A DNA stretch of 64,000 nucleotides from Periplaneta americana (taxonomy: Eukaryota > Arthropoda > Insecta > Blattodea > Blattidae): positions 213,898,529 to 213,962,528 of the forward strand of contig NC_091118.1 in NCBI RefSeq assembly GCF_040183065.1, written 5' to 3'. Made by a program: the position numbers and the translations under genes. Below the pieces are notes generated by a model. That model searched no databases. It was not told where the DNA came from and saw only the letters and a list, made by a program, of their open reading frames with translations. This document shows, piece after piece, positions 1-10,218 of the stretch. The number at the start of each line of letters is the position of its first letter. The stretch's first letter is position 1.

Positions 1-208
1 CTCAAATCGGACTTGCGATTTGCCAAAAAAATAACCAATAACTTTGTAATTAATATAAAAGTATGGGACAGAATAATTGACGAGATTAGTTTTTGATAAA
101 TAAAAATTATGAAATTTATATTAGATTTCATCTCTCAAGTTTCGCCTAAGAACCTTGAGTACCATATAAATGATTTCTTAATGTAGCAACTATCGTCTTG
201 CATTACAG

Positions 209-354
209 GCGCTATATTCGATTCAGGTTTGTCGAGTATGGCGAAGTGCAAAATAAAAGAACATTACGAATTGTTACATCGGGCGGACTATAAAAAATTT
301 GATGTAGAAGAACGAGTTGCTCTAGAAAAATTCCTAAAAGTGGATAAATTTGAT
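209..354 (+). CDS. possible internal exon, unrecognised
   Basis: An open stretch lies between a possible acceptor (cttgcattacag, AG at 207-208) and a strong donor (GTAAGT at 355-360). It reads about 48 residues in one frame, rich in charged residues (segments HYELLHRADYKKF and VEERVALEKFL), which looks more protein-like than the shadow frames around it. I do not recognise the family. It could be a host exon, an exon of an old transposon, or chance. Nothing adjacent helps: the next 200 bases are AT-rich with no matching partner exon. An ATG occurs in frame at 238, so a first-exon reading is also possible. Low confidence. Confidence 0.22.
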
Positions 355-546
355 GTAAGTAGTTCACTCACGCTGAGAGCTATTACAATACGTATCATAT
401 TAAATGTTATTTAGGTCTATTTACTGTTGTACAATTATAAGAGAAAAATAAAATTCTTTTATAGAATCATAGTTAATATGTGAAAAGACATACCAATAAT
501 GGGTAATATTAATGACCGGGTCCTGCATTTCAATGACCCAAGAATA

Positions 547-1228
547 TACAGGGTGCGTCAGAAAGAACGGATGGATTTCACATGGCAAGAAAATTGTAAA
601 GATTCATCAAATCAAAAATTTATTGTTATCAACATATTCACCAATACATGCAGTTTATTTATGGAAAACAACATTATCCATATGATGTTCTTGGCTTTCA
701 ATACAGGCATCCAGGCGTTTTCTGATGTTCGCCATCACTTTCACAGTCATAGCTGGTGCAATTGCCACGATTTATTCACGAATCGCTGTCTTCAGTTCGT
801 CCAGTGTATGTGATCGATGTTTACAAACTTACGCCTTCAAATGGTCCCAAAGAAAGAAGTCGCAGGGCGCGAGATCTTACCGTAGCCTCGGACAATCTCA
901 GTGCAATAGAATTTCGTCCAGGTGATTTCTTCTTTAATGTTGAACCTGTGATACGAAATGAAGCCACCGACCGCAAAATTGTATTCCGAGTTGGAATCCT
1001 AGCGTGACATCCGATGTCGAAATGAGTCCTGAGTGGCGATCACAGACTCTTCATTTTTCAAAAATGTCTCTACGATGAAAGCACGTTGTACACCAGACCA
1101 ACACCATATTCTCAACTGAAACTGCATTCTCTGGCTGACCCAACAGTCGTGGTCCCCCTCACTATATCTCTCTCCTCGTTGCGTATCGATAGTTTGAAAT
1201 CCATCCGTTCTTTCTGACGCACCCTTTA
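547..1228 (-). mobile_element. internally deleted mariner-like (DDE) transposon
   Basis: Terminal inverted repeats at 547-579 and 1196-1228 match over 33 bp with one mismatch (TACAGGGTGCGTCAGAAAG...), with TA at both outer ends as expected for a TA target duplication. Read on the minus strand, the right part (about 1000-1150) encodes fragments resembling the N-terminal DNA-binding region of insect mariner-like transposases (RAFIVETFLKNEESVIATQ). The left part (about 630-880) encodes C-terminal fragments (PCDFFLWDHLK, then DELKTAIRE, then KVMANIRKRLDACIES). The catalytic middle is missing and stop codons and frameshifts are present. This is a non-autonomous derivative of about 680 bp retaining both ends of a transposase gene. 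Family placement rests on remembered motifs. Confidence 0.75.
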
Positions 1229-1267
1229 TAACATTGATCATTAAATTGGTACTGGAGTTTGAAGGAT

Positions 1268-1340
1268 ATGAATGATGATGCTGATAATGATGATGATGGT
1301 GATGATGAATTATCATCATCATCATCATCATCATCATCAT
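1268..1340. repeat. (GAT/ATC)n microsatellite
   Basis: Imperfect GAT repeats (1268-1310) turn into a clean ATC run at about 1311-1340. The poly-His/poly-Asp frames across it are artefacts. It starts about 40 bases after the mariner-like element and has no clear LINE body attached. Confidence 0.85.
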
Positions 1341-1404
1341 AGAATCCGAGACAACTTAAGAATGAAGTGAAGATAAAGTGCAACGGAGTACAGATGGAGT
1401 GAGG

Positions 1405-1664
1405 TGGTGCTTTGAGTTTTGTTTACCTCTGCGTTAGTGTACAATCCGGTTCGTGATCAGAGGTACAGTATTCTTCCGTCTCTCCCTACGAAACGAACTC
1501 AGGCCATCACAGTGCATTTTCATTTCATAGTGAACAGTTTTTTAGAACTAGCTGCAAGTATGCATATGGTTGTTCATTGTAACGCTAACGATTTCAACGT
1601 CGCCGAGGGACATGGAAACTTGTGAGATATGTATCCTACTTCGTTTTCCAGCGTCACTAGATTG
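1405..1664. other. unassigned single-copy-like sequence
   Basis: No second copy in the window and no convincing frame. It ends exactly at the TACAGGG end of the next element. Confidence 0.4.
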
Positions 1665-2741
1665 TACAGGGAAATCATTTTATTTTTACTAACATTTTTA
1701 ATATTAACCTGTCTATACCTTTAGAGAACCGGAAACACCGCTTGCTCCCCCCTCCAAGACTGGAGTTCGATGATACTGGCGTAAAACACAAATCACTCTA
1801 CTAGGTATAGGAAGGAAGAAAAGTAGTTCATCCATTTACGTAAACTAGGAAATATCGCGATTTTGAGTTTGATAATTTTCATTAGGTTTTTCTTTACTCA
1901 AAGTACAGTACTGTATTAAGAATAAGTGTTTTTACTCACGAAGTGAGTTATCCATGCGAACATATTCATTATGCAGTGTATACTGTCTACAGCACATTAG
2001 CGTACAATATAGAGAAAGAAGTTAAATTGAAAAATAATCGTAATATGAATATTTAAACACAATTTTGAAAATGGTGGCCGTTCATTTCGATACAGGCTTC
2101 AGTTCTTTTGTGCATATTATCGCACTATAGACTATTGCATCTAATTCCAATTGCCAGTTTCGTCCTTCGTACTAGTAACTCATGTTGAAATAATTCTGGA
2201 CCTACTCTACGTAATGTGAATTCAATCTTCACTTCTGCCCGACTCGAAAATATAAAATTACTCAGACATGCTATCTACTGTCCGTCCAAGTGGTTATGCC
2301 GCAGGATTGTAGAAAGGGAGGAAATCACGTGACAGTTAATTACTTAACGAGGCCCTTTTATTTAAGTTAAATTAAACAGCTGTATAATATTACGTAAACT
2401 TCAAATTCCTAAGAGAAATTAATGTTTTCAGAAAAGAGCTAAGACAGCCCAGCTTTTACAGAGGGGCGAGCAGAAGCAGGTGGGGGAAATCGGGATGCGA
2501 CGTAGGCAAACGGACAGTACCTGTGCGAAAATATGATTCAAATTTGAAAGCTCTTTCGTCACTGGAAAACGCGAACATATTTCTGGAACGTACTATACTC
2601 AGTAACTCAGTACTGCTTACTATCTGCTGTCTTGGTTCTGTGTGGAGTTGGAACTGCCTTAGTAGAAGGGGTGGGAGTGAAGTACATTCAAAAACTCAGG
2701 TACAATAAAGATTGAAGTAAAAATAAAATGATGTCCCTGTA
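1665..2741 (-). mobile_element. TACAGGG-type TIR element, copy A
   Basis: A 1077-bp non-autonomous DNA element, one of four in the window (also 34990, 41658, 54496). Ends are CAGGGACATCATTTTATTT and its reverse complement (one mismatch on the left), with TA outside both, fitting a Tc1/mariner/pogo-style TA target. This copy is inverted relative to the other three. Its end near 2523-2708 holds a short frame (LKALSSLENANIFLE ... RRGGSEVHSKTQVQ) that recurs in copy D. The similarity is probably only shared element sequence, since frames differ among copies. No transposase motif is visible. Confidence 0.8.
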
Positions 2742-3390
2742 TTATTAACAATAGAATATAATGCAGCACGTTGACGTCGTTGTTCACATTCACAGTATGT
2801 CTGTCAAGGAACTCTATAGTCAAGTTGTGCGTACATTGGCTGGTAAAGTGTCCCAGATCCTAAGCCTGATTGTTATTAAAAGACCTCGTGCGAGTTCGAA
2901 GTCAGCCCCATCTTGTCCGCGCTCCGTTGAATCTTGTCCGTGGTGCTGTGCTCTCCCCTCGCCCCGCTACGCCAACGATAGTTATTATCACATGTAAATG
3001 TGTCTCTCCCCGAATAGAGGCATTAAAAATAAAGCGCGGCGGGCTGTATTAGCGTTTAATAAATAATTACAGGCATTAATACGGAGCCGAGTGCCTGCCT
3101 GGTAATGAAGCCTGTAATGTCGTTACGGCGCTGTTTATTTTAATGAAGAATCTTTTCCAGTATTTAATAACATGTAAATTTTAAAGGCGATGGTGTACGA
3201 CACTGTTAAATATTCATCAACAGCACGCAGGACATGGGTTCCAAACTACTGTCATTGTTCTCGCTGCAGGCAAATCAGCTGTAAAAGAATCGTAACTTTT
3301 CACAAATGAAGAATCGGCACGAAAAATAATAAGAATAATAATGAACACAAACTGACGCTCGACATGAACTTTCTCGCTAAACGTCCTAAG
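2742..3390. other. unique region with GC-richer block (possible conserved noncoding DNA)
   Basis: 2860-3210 is richer in GC than its surroundings, has no second copy in the window, and contains several homeodomain-type TAAT cores around 3055-3180 (for example TAATTACAGG, TTAATACGG). No coding frame or splice pair is convincing. A regulatory element is an inference from composition only. Confidence 0.25.
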
Positions 3391-3534
3391 TACAGGGTGG
3401 TTCACTTCTCAATATTTTCAGAGTTACACTAATTAATATATTTTTTTTTTTTTTTAGTTTTAAGAGTAAAACAATATTACTGGTAGAGAAAGTACTATTC
3501 AGAAGTACTGTATAATTTATTTAATTGGTTAGGC
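3391..3534 (+). mobile_element. foldback-type element, left piece (interrupted)
   Basis: Starts with TACAGGGTG and follows the arm of the intact foldback element at 10219 (CTCAATATTTTCAGAGTTA..., then the segment with GTAAAACAATATTAC). About 70 bases near the end are missing relative to that copy. It breaks off at 3534 and resumes at 5628 after a hAT-type insertion. The opposite arm is not found, so this is a one-armed or heavily deleted copy. Confidence 0.65.
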
Positions 3535-3983
3535 CAGTGATGTCAAAGCAAGCGCATTTTTCTGATCTTGACGTAGTGCGCGGGCATCAAGCGCTACTTA
3601 CGGAAGGAGGAATAAGCAGCCTGTTTGGATTAAGAGAACAGTGGTGCACAAACTTCAAACGGAACGTGAAATTTTATGTCGTTATTTTCATATGGTTCCT
3701 TTCTATTTGATATTATCTATATTGTCTGCAAAATAAAAGTATTTACACCAACTTCTTGATATTGCAGTTGTGTTTTAAACGTTAATAACATAATAAAGAG
3801 TTAAGAAGGAATATTCACATAAATTCCATAGTAATACAACTATACTTTACTAAATGGATGAAACACATCATTTATAAAGAAAGTGATATTCCAAAAAAAA
3901 AAGAGATTGAGTATGACATGATAAGTTGGAATTGATCTTGGTGGTATCTTTAGCCTTATAAAAGTAATCAATAAACTAATCAA

Positions 3984-4642
3984 ATAGTACATTATGCAAC
4001 GACCCTATAATGAAGGTAATTAAGAAGCGAGTATGGATATTTATGAAACGAGCGCAAGCGAGTTTCATAATTTTCATACGAGCTTCTTAATTACCATTAC
4101 AGGCGAGTTTGATACGACTTTTTATGCTCGACCATATTTCTAACTTGATATTATTAATTTTTTTTGTATCTGACCTTGGCCAATGTCCCGTATGTTGTGA
4201 GATGTGCGCAGACGCGAAAGTATTGATTTTTTCCGAGGAACAGATGTTCACATTGACTTTGCTAGGCCATAAGAACCTACAGAGATAACATTGAAATTAA
4301 ATTAGACATTGAAAAACGAGATGACAAATTGAATTTATTTGAATATTATTTACAATTAACGCTAATTATTATAGTAACAGAACATAACCTTCTGCGACAG
4401 TATTGGATTTCCAGCCTCCGTGACTTTTCGCTAATTCTCTTTCGATTGCATATCCGAGAATAATCGATACTTGCGGTTTTATAACGGTAGAATGCTGACC
4501 TGTCATTGGCTGAACAGTTGTAACCTGAGTCGTCATTGGCTGAAAGACCTGACCTTTAATGAGTAGGTGTACTTTAATGACATGCATTAAAGGTCTGCTA
4601 CCAGGTGTATAATTACTACGTTTCGGCATGGTCGAGCATAAA
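3984..4642 (+). mobile_element. TTATGC hairpin MITE, copy A
   Basis: About 659 bp, also present at 42990-43630 and 57620-58250 and, shortened and inverted, at 36495-36917. The left third folds on itself (AATTAAGAAGCGAGTAT against ATACGAGCTTCTTAATT). The right two-thirds are bounded by inverted TTTATGCTCGACCAT / ATGGTCGAGCATAAA (about 4121 and 4628). No coding content is likely; the minus-strand frame at 4369-4629 is repeat sequence. Exact ends and target duplication are uncertain. Confidence 0.7.
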
Positions 4643-4982
4643 CAATATTACAGTACAAAGCAAAGTTACCTAGGTACTGTATGGGTATATGTTTTAAGTG
4701 TAACTAATATTACATAACAAAACTCTTATCGCATTAGGCTATGCTTTTGAGGTGATATTGGTTAGCAAATTCCTTTCATCAGAATATTAAATTATTTTCT
4801 CGAAATCTCCTGAAGCTATAGAGCTGACATTTTATAACACATGGCACATATATTTTGCTTATGACGTAACAGTAGTTGCTTTGTTAATTCATTTTCTTAC
4901 AAGCATTAGACGCTGAAGACAGTACTCTATAACAGAGTCGCCAGTATGAAAGGATAATTCCAAGCCTTTGGCGTGAGACGAA

Positions 4983-5046
4983 CTCGATAGCTCAGTGGTA
5001 GAGCGCCTGACCGGAGAACAGGAAGTCGATTCCCGCTCGAGGTTGT
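4983..5046 (+). repeat. tRNA-like sequence (SINE head)
   Basis: Contains an A-box-like TAGCTCAGTGGTAGAGC and a B-box-like GTCGATTCCCGC, with a T-run (5050-5055) that could stop RNA polymerase III. The D-loop side is good but the T-arm is short of a normal tRNA, so this is not called a functional tRNA. Short inverted flanks (GTATGAAAG at about 4945, CTTTCATAC at about 5056) resemble the palindromic settings of the tRNA-like units at 39.6 and 57 kb. Confidence 0.5.
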
Positions 5047-5627
5047 GAATTTTTTCTTTCATACCATGGCATTATTGTGACTATAATAGTATTTAAATTC
5101 ATTAATATGTCACATCAACGGACGTGTATACGTCACCAAACATCGTAATGATGAAGATTACATTAATTTTCCATGCGAATATTTTCAAATTTGTAATATA
5201 CTGTCTTCAGTAATATGTATTTACGGTATATTAGATTTTCGACAACATTGATTCAGTACATGTAAGGCTAGCTACTTAATAAATAGGCCTACATCTGAAA
5301 ATTTCACTTTTCTATAAAAAAATTGAAAAAATATTCTTTTTGAATAATAAATCAAACTTGTGAAAAATGAGCATTAAAATTAAAACTTACATTCTTATAA
5401 TGCACTTATACTTCTCAGATATATTAAAAAATTAACATGGATACAGATTTAATAAGTTCTCTTCCCTTTATCTATTGAATCAGTGCTGGCTATCCCTGAA
5501 TATAGCTTGACCAAGCAGCATATACCACCTCTTTCGTCTGTCTCTTTCCTTTCCGCTGTAAAGCCCTCAGGCTCTCCTGGGCTCTAAAGCGCGCGCTTGC
5601 TCCTATGGGCATCAATTGACATGCCTG

Positions 5628-5785
5628 GGTTAGGCTAATATTCTGAAGTCAAAAATATGTTGTGTATTTCATACCTGCTTCATACAGTTTTTTTTTTTTT
5701 TCGATTTTTAACTACAAAATTACATTTTTTTGCGCACTTATCACAATAATTGTTACAATTCATACACTCTTGTAAAGTATTCATG
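5628..5785 (+). mobile_element. foldback-type element, right piece of the interrupted arm
   Basis: Resumes the arm sequence (TATTCTGAAG..., CACTTATCACAATAATTG...) immediately after the hAT target duplication and matches the intact arm up to the loop region near 10580. The second arm is absent downstream. Confidence 0.65.
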
Positions 5786-5799
5786 ATTCGACAGGATCA

Positions 5800-6245
5800 G
5801 AAATTTCCATGTAAAATTTCTACCTCGGGACTAGGAGAGATGGCGGTGCACAACTTCTAATCACTAGATTGTGCATCAATACGCCTGCGTTAAATCCCAA
5901 ATTTCTCCGCAGTGAGAAGCAAAGACATACGTCACTGTTGATAGTGATTCGTCCATCGGATGGGGATGTTAAGACAGGCTATGGTGCTATTCGACAGGAG
6001 TAGGCTACGTGCCGGCACCGGGTTTCCCCTTCTCCCTTTCTCACCTTTATCATCATCCTCACCCATTCACTGCATTTTACTTACACAAATACTCACCCTA
6101 GTACACGACATAATTCTTAACAGATACACATCATGCATAACGTGGCTCTCCAGAGTGGTGTGCAACTTGAAAATGGGTCACAGCCCTGCCATCTATCCGC
6201 AGTATCGGAACCCGAGTCACGCAAGTGATGTGGGTAGGCATTAGA
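5800..6245 (+). repeat. probable dispersed SINE-like repeat
   Basis: The core GATTCGTCCATCGGATGGGG and the following GTGCCGGCACCGGGTTT segment resemble a repeat seen widely in arthropod genomes, from memory. No second copy is in the window, so this remains tentative. The frame at 5960-6244 is not believed to be a gene. From 6246 to 6515 nothing is recognised. Confidence 0.3.
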
Positions 6246-6515
6246 CACACATACATATTTAGTACATTTCAACTGGAGAATATTTAAAAGCAAACAGTAT
6301 TGAAGAACTTAATGCACGTAACCTGTGTTATAAAGACAAATTGCATGTAATTGGATGTCTTACAGATTTTCCTGCCTGGCTAAGGTATCATAGGAACATT
6401 TATTAATTTTATAGTTTTGTTATCCTATTAATTAGGAATAATTGAACTTGAATGAATACTGTACTTTAGTGATCGCAACTGTGTTTTAATGGATGCAATC
6501 TCTTTATATTTGCAG

Positions 6516-6604
6516 AGGAGGGGCGAAGATGGACCACCTGCAGATCCTGGACGAACTACTAAGGGATAACTACGACCGAAGGGCCACGCCCTCCAACCAC
6601 CTCA
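6516..6604 (+). CDS. internal exon of a cys-loop ligand-gated ion channel subunit (partial gene)
   Basis: An 89-nt exon bounded by an acceptor (tctttatatttgcag, AG at 6514-6515) and a consensus donor (GTGAGT from 6605). The open frame gives a 28-residue piece containing LQILDELLRDNYDRRATP followed by SNHL. In insect GABA-, glutamate-, histamine- and pH-gated chloride channel subunits the extracellular domain begins with a helix of the form LD-LL--YDRR--P, just before the first beta strand; this match is my basis for the call. These proteins are pentameric plasma-membrane channels. The exon begins in the third base of a codon and ends with the first base of one, so it is internal. GC content is higher than its flanks. 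No upstream or downstream partner exon is identified; insect introns of tens of kilobases would explain this. Subfamily is unresolved. Confidence 0.6.
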
Positions 6605-7192
6605 GTGAGTACCACGCCACTATGTTGCATGTATTGCCTTACCATAGACTCTTGATATTATAATAACATAATTATTTCGTAGCCAAAGAAATTAAATCAA
6701 TTCTTGCTAACACAACTTCATTCGGGAAGGAAGTAGCGGTGGTGACCATTGAGTTAATGATTATCGGAACACTCTCGTGGAGAAGTAGTACTGCCATTCC
6801 ATTAGAGCATCGTTCATCAGGACAGTGCACCTTCGGGCTAGCGTCTCTTACCCGCGGATAAGACATTGCACTAGCGTGCATCCGTGGCTGCTGGTGGGTA
6901 TGCTGCCTCCCTATCCCTTCTGCACGACGGAGCATATTTCGTTACACTGCTTACCCTTTACCCATTGCAGCAAGTGCTGAGAGTAACTACAGTGCTCGGC
7001 AAATATAACTTACCGGCATTGTAACCGGTCGTAGCGCACGTTTAGTGGGGAGATCCGACAGCTATCTCGCACGGGAGGAAATCGAATCAGCGGTAACTGG
7101 CGGTGATGTAGCCCCATACAAATAATGCGCCTGTAAAAGGTAATAAGGAAACGTTATGTTGATATTACATTCTATCAAAGCCTATGTTTATA
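6605..7192. other. intron-like sequence, unassigned
   Basis: Follows the donor of the channel exon. 6830-7120 is GC-richer, with no second copy, no convincing frame and no clear repeat ends. Confidence 0.3.
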
Positions 7193-7200
7193 ATTATGTC

Positions 7201-8449
7201 CGGGGCCGCCGACAGAACTTATGGGCCCCTATGCAATACTATACTCGGACCCCCGTTGAAAAAAGTTATTCTAACCATAATAATTATTTGCAAAATAAAT
7301 AAAAGATAACCCCATACACAGATACGAACTTAAAGATATACACTTTTATTACGTTGAAAAGTTTTAACAGAACTTCACATTAGCACAATATATTATATTC
7401 ATAAAACATTATTCTTAAACACCTGTAATTTCTAATTTGCAGTCCAACATCAACAAACAACTCTCCTTGACTTCATTGATGCAAAATCATCAATTATATC
7501 ATAAAAATTTAAAGACCTAGCAAGATCGCTCTCCAGACTAAGGAGGCCAAGGTTACTCATTCGTTCTTGACACATTGTTTATCTGAATACATTTTTATTC
7601 CCTTCATTTTGCTGAAGGATCTTTCAGTATCAGCAACTGTCACAGGAATTGTATAGAATATTCTAATGGCTATGCAAATATTTGGAAATAAAGTATCCAG
7701 TTTTTATTCCCTCACATTATTTAAGAGATTCATAGGTTTCAGTGAGGTTGTCCCTAAATTAGAGGCATGAATTGATTTTTAAAATTTCGGCTCATCACTG
7801 ATCTCTTTGTTAATGTCTTCATAATATTTTACACGCATATTAATATCTTCCGATTCTTTCTGTCTCTCCTTGTGGTTCTCAGCTCCCGACTTATGCCTGT
7901 AGCCTACTTGTCCATTGTGCAGTTAAACTATAACCGGTAACACTAATGAACAGAATTTACTAGACAAACGACAACGAAAAGAGGAATGTTTCGACACGAA
8001 ACATACAATGTACTGAAAAAGAAACGTATCCTGCGACTTCGGTTTGAGAGAGTCCACTAGCATATTGTGGTGGGCCAGCGGGAGTGTGGTAGTTAAAAAG
8101 ACAAACAAATAAATAATTGAACGTGTTCAGTACAAGCGACGGGAAAACAGCTCGGGGCCCCTCAATTCTCATTAGGTGAACGTTAATGCGGGAAATCGAT
8201 GTTCTATTATATAAAAGTCAAATATTTACATATGGAACAAGTGGTAATTGGTATTAATTCTACTATTGTTGACTTAATATGTCAAATTTATGTAACAGAT
8301 GTTCTCAGAAATTTTATACTACCCGTATGTATCTACGAATATAATTAATTATTCGTGATAAAAAGTAATCGGACTCAATCTCACGGGCCCTTATTGTTCA
8401 CGGACCCATATGCACTCGCCCCTTTGCCCCCCCCTTCTCGGCGGCCCTG
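7201..8449 (-). mobile_element. hAT transposon relic with dimerisation-domain remnant
   Basis: A 1249-bp element flanked by a perfect 8-bp duplication ATTATGTC (7193-7200 and 8450-8457). Ends CGGGGCCGCCGACAGAA and, reverse-complemented, CAGGGCCGCCGAGAAGG are hAT-like inverted repeats. On the minus strand about 7560-7700 encodes a clear C-terminal hAT dimerisation signature (LFPNICIAIRIFYTIPVTVA continuing into DTERSFSKMKGIK), then a stop. The zinc finger and catalytic parts are missing, so it is non-autonomous. The duplication and motif together make the superfamily call strong. Confidence 0.88.
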
Positions 8450-8657
8450 ATTATGTCCACCTTTCTGGATACAAGAATCACATCGAAGAAACTTGCAAAT
8501 ATTCAGGCAAGAATACAGCTAAGTCCTAGGAAATCTTAACGCCATTCTTAAAGAAAAATAATATTCCTTCATATTCCTTTAGGTTTTCTAGGTATTAATT
8601 TAAATAAAACTTTCTCAGAATCTCTCTCTTAATATCAGAACAAAATATATTTTTTGA

Positions 8658-9864
8658 TTAGCCGTACCCGTGCGCTCCGCTGCACCTGTTAGAAATAAAT
8701 ATAAAGTAATTACATAATTAAAATAGGACGTTTGATCCAGGGAACATTCGTGTTTGATAGAAGGATAAATCGTTTAATATGTTACTTAATTTACATTGCA
8801 TCCAAATAATTAAAATGCGATCATTTTGGTCCAGAGACACTCATTTGGTGCAATGACAATTCTTTTAACATGTTTCTTAATTGTTATTACATGCAACCAT
8901 AGTTTAATGAACATTGACATCATTTAGATTTAATGTGTATACTTTATTTTACTTGTTATATGTTTCCATTGAATTATGGTAATAACTTAATTTTAATCTT
9001 TGTTGTTTTCTACGTATTCAGTAAATGGCGCTTGCCCACTATGGTTCTGAACCCTTCAAATAACTTAAATTATATTATATTATACAGTATTATATTATAT
9101 TATATTATATTATATTATATTATATTATATTATATTATATTATATTATATTATATTATATTATATTATATTACATTATTATATCAGAAGTTACTGTAATA
9201 ACATTATAGTATTATGTCCATCTAGAGAAACTACACTTTCCAATGGTGAAATAATAATTAATTATACAAATCGGTTAATTTAGCTTCCGATATTACTTCA
9301 TACAAACACAGAAACATTCTCTGTAGGCTATCTTTCATAGCTTTCGATTGTTGTTGTCCAAGGCCCCTTATAGACGAAGTCATTTGTTTTTTATTTCGTT
9401 ACACGGCCTTAGATGGCAGTTATTTTAATTTTAAAACTCATTTATCTCATTAAATATCAGTTCTATCAAAATTTTTCAAGGAATAAAATTTATAGAAAAT
9501 TATTTTTAAAGAAACGTTTGTTATGTAACATTTTTCATAAAAATCAATAATACGCGAGATATTTCGATTTATTTAATTCAGGCCCCCTTATAACCCTCCT
9601 TTTAAATAAAGTATTTTGAATGCCATATAGCCTAAAATCTAAGTTACAACGAACTTAATTTATATTGCAATTTGATCGAAATCCGTTCAGCCATTATCGC
9701 GTGAAAAGGTAACAAATATACAGACAGACAGACATACAAACAAAAATTTCAAAAAAGCTATTTTCGGTTTCAGAGTGGTTAATTATATATGTTAGGCCCA
9801 ATTATTTTTGGAAAATCGAAAATTACCAGAAAAATTTCGGCTACAGATTTATTATTAGTATAGA
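8658..9864 (-). mobile_element. non-autonomous Helitron, copy 1
   Basis: Read on the minus strand it starts TCTATACTAATAATAAATC after an A and ends GGTACGGCTAA before a T, with a short GC-rich hairpin (GTGCAGCGGAGCGCAC) just inside the CTRR end: the standard Helitron layout with an A^T insertion site and no target duplication. About 1.2 kb, no Rep/helicase motif. Contains an internal (ATTAT)n tract. Copies 2 (12180-13377) and 3 (39824-40941) share both ends. Confidence 0.85.
9061..9172. repeat. (ATTAT)n pentanucleotide tract inside Helitron copy 1
   Basis: About 110 bp of nearly perfect ATTAT units. The same tract occurs at the same internal position in copy 2, so it travels with the family. 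The Ile/Tyr-rich frame across it is an artefact. Confidence 0.9.
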
Positions 9865-10218
9865 TAAAGCCATTTTATGTTTTTGCATGGTTCAGAATAT
9901 ACAAGCCCTCACTATAGCTACACAACAATCATGACGTAATAGCTAGACATACTATATGAAGACAATTTTGTATTAGTAGGCCATCTCAATAGTCTGTGAT
10001 TTATTTAACACGTTATTTAATTCACACATAATTTCCTTGTTGTTGTGTCAAAAATATTTCACATAACTAGTACGAAAGTGTCGTTCGCGCACTCGACTCG
10101 AAATTCCGAGCTCGGCTTCACTGATGCACAAAAGTATCACTTTCTGTCCTAGCTACGCAAAGAACTATTTCTTTTTCTGTGGGCTTCCCACCAATATGGT
10201 GTTAAACATTTTTTGTCA
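9865..10218. other. unassigned AT-rich spacer
   Basis: Nothing recognised between the Helitron and the foldback element. Confidence 0.4.

Larger units (their letters stand above)
3535..5627. mobile_element. non-autonomous hAT-type element, 2.1 kb
   Basis: Flanked by a perfect 8-bp duplication GGTTAGGC (3527-3534 and 5628-5635). Ends are CAGTGATGTCAAAGC on the left and, reverse-complemented, CAGGCATGTCAATTG on the right: imperfect short TIRs of hAT character. No transposase motif remains. It carries a 0.66-kb hairpin MITE (3984-4642) and a tRNA-like segment (4983-5040). The insertion splits a foldback element whose halves rejoin exactly when one duplication copy is removed. Confidence 0.8.

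Noticed and set aside
36..210. LTR or retrovirus-like sequence at the left edge
   Set aside because: No paired repeat, primer-binding site or gag/pol motif seen anywhere in the window.
4983..5046. functional tRNA gene
   Set aside because: T-arm and acceptor are incomplete; a SINE-like head is more likely.
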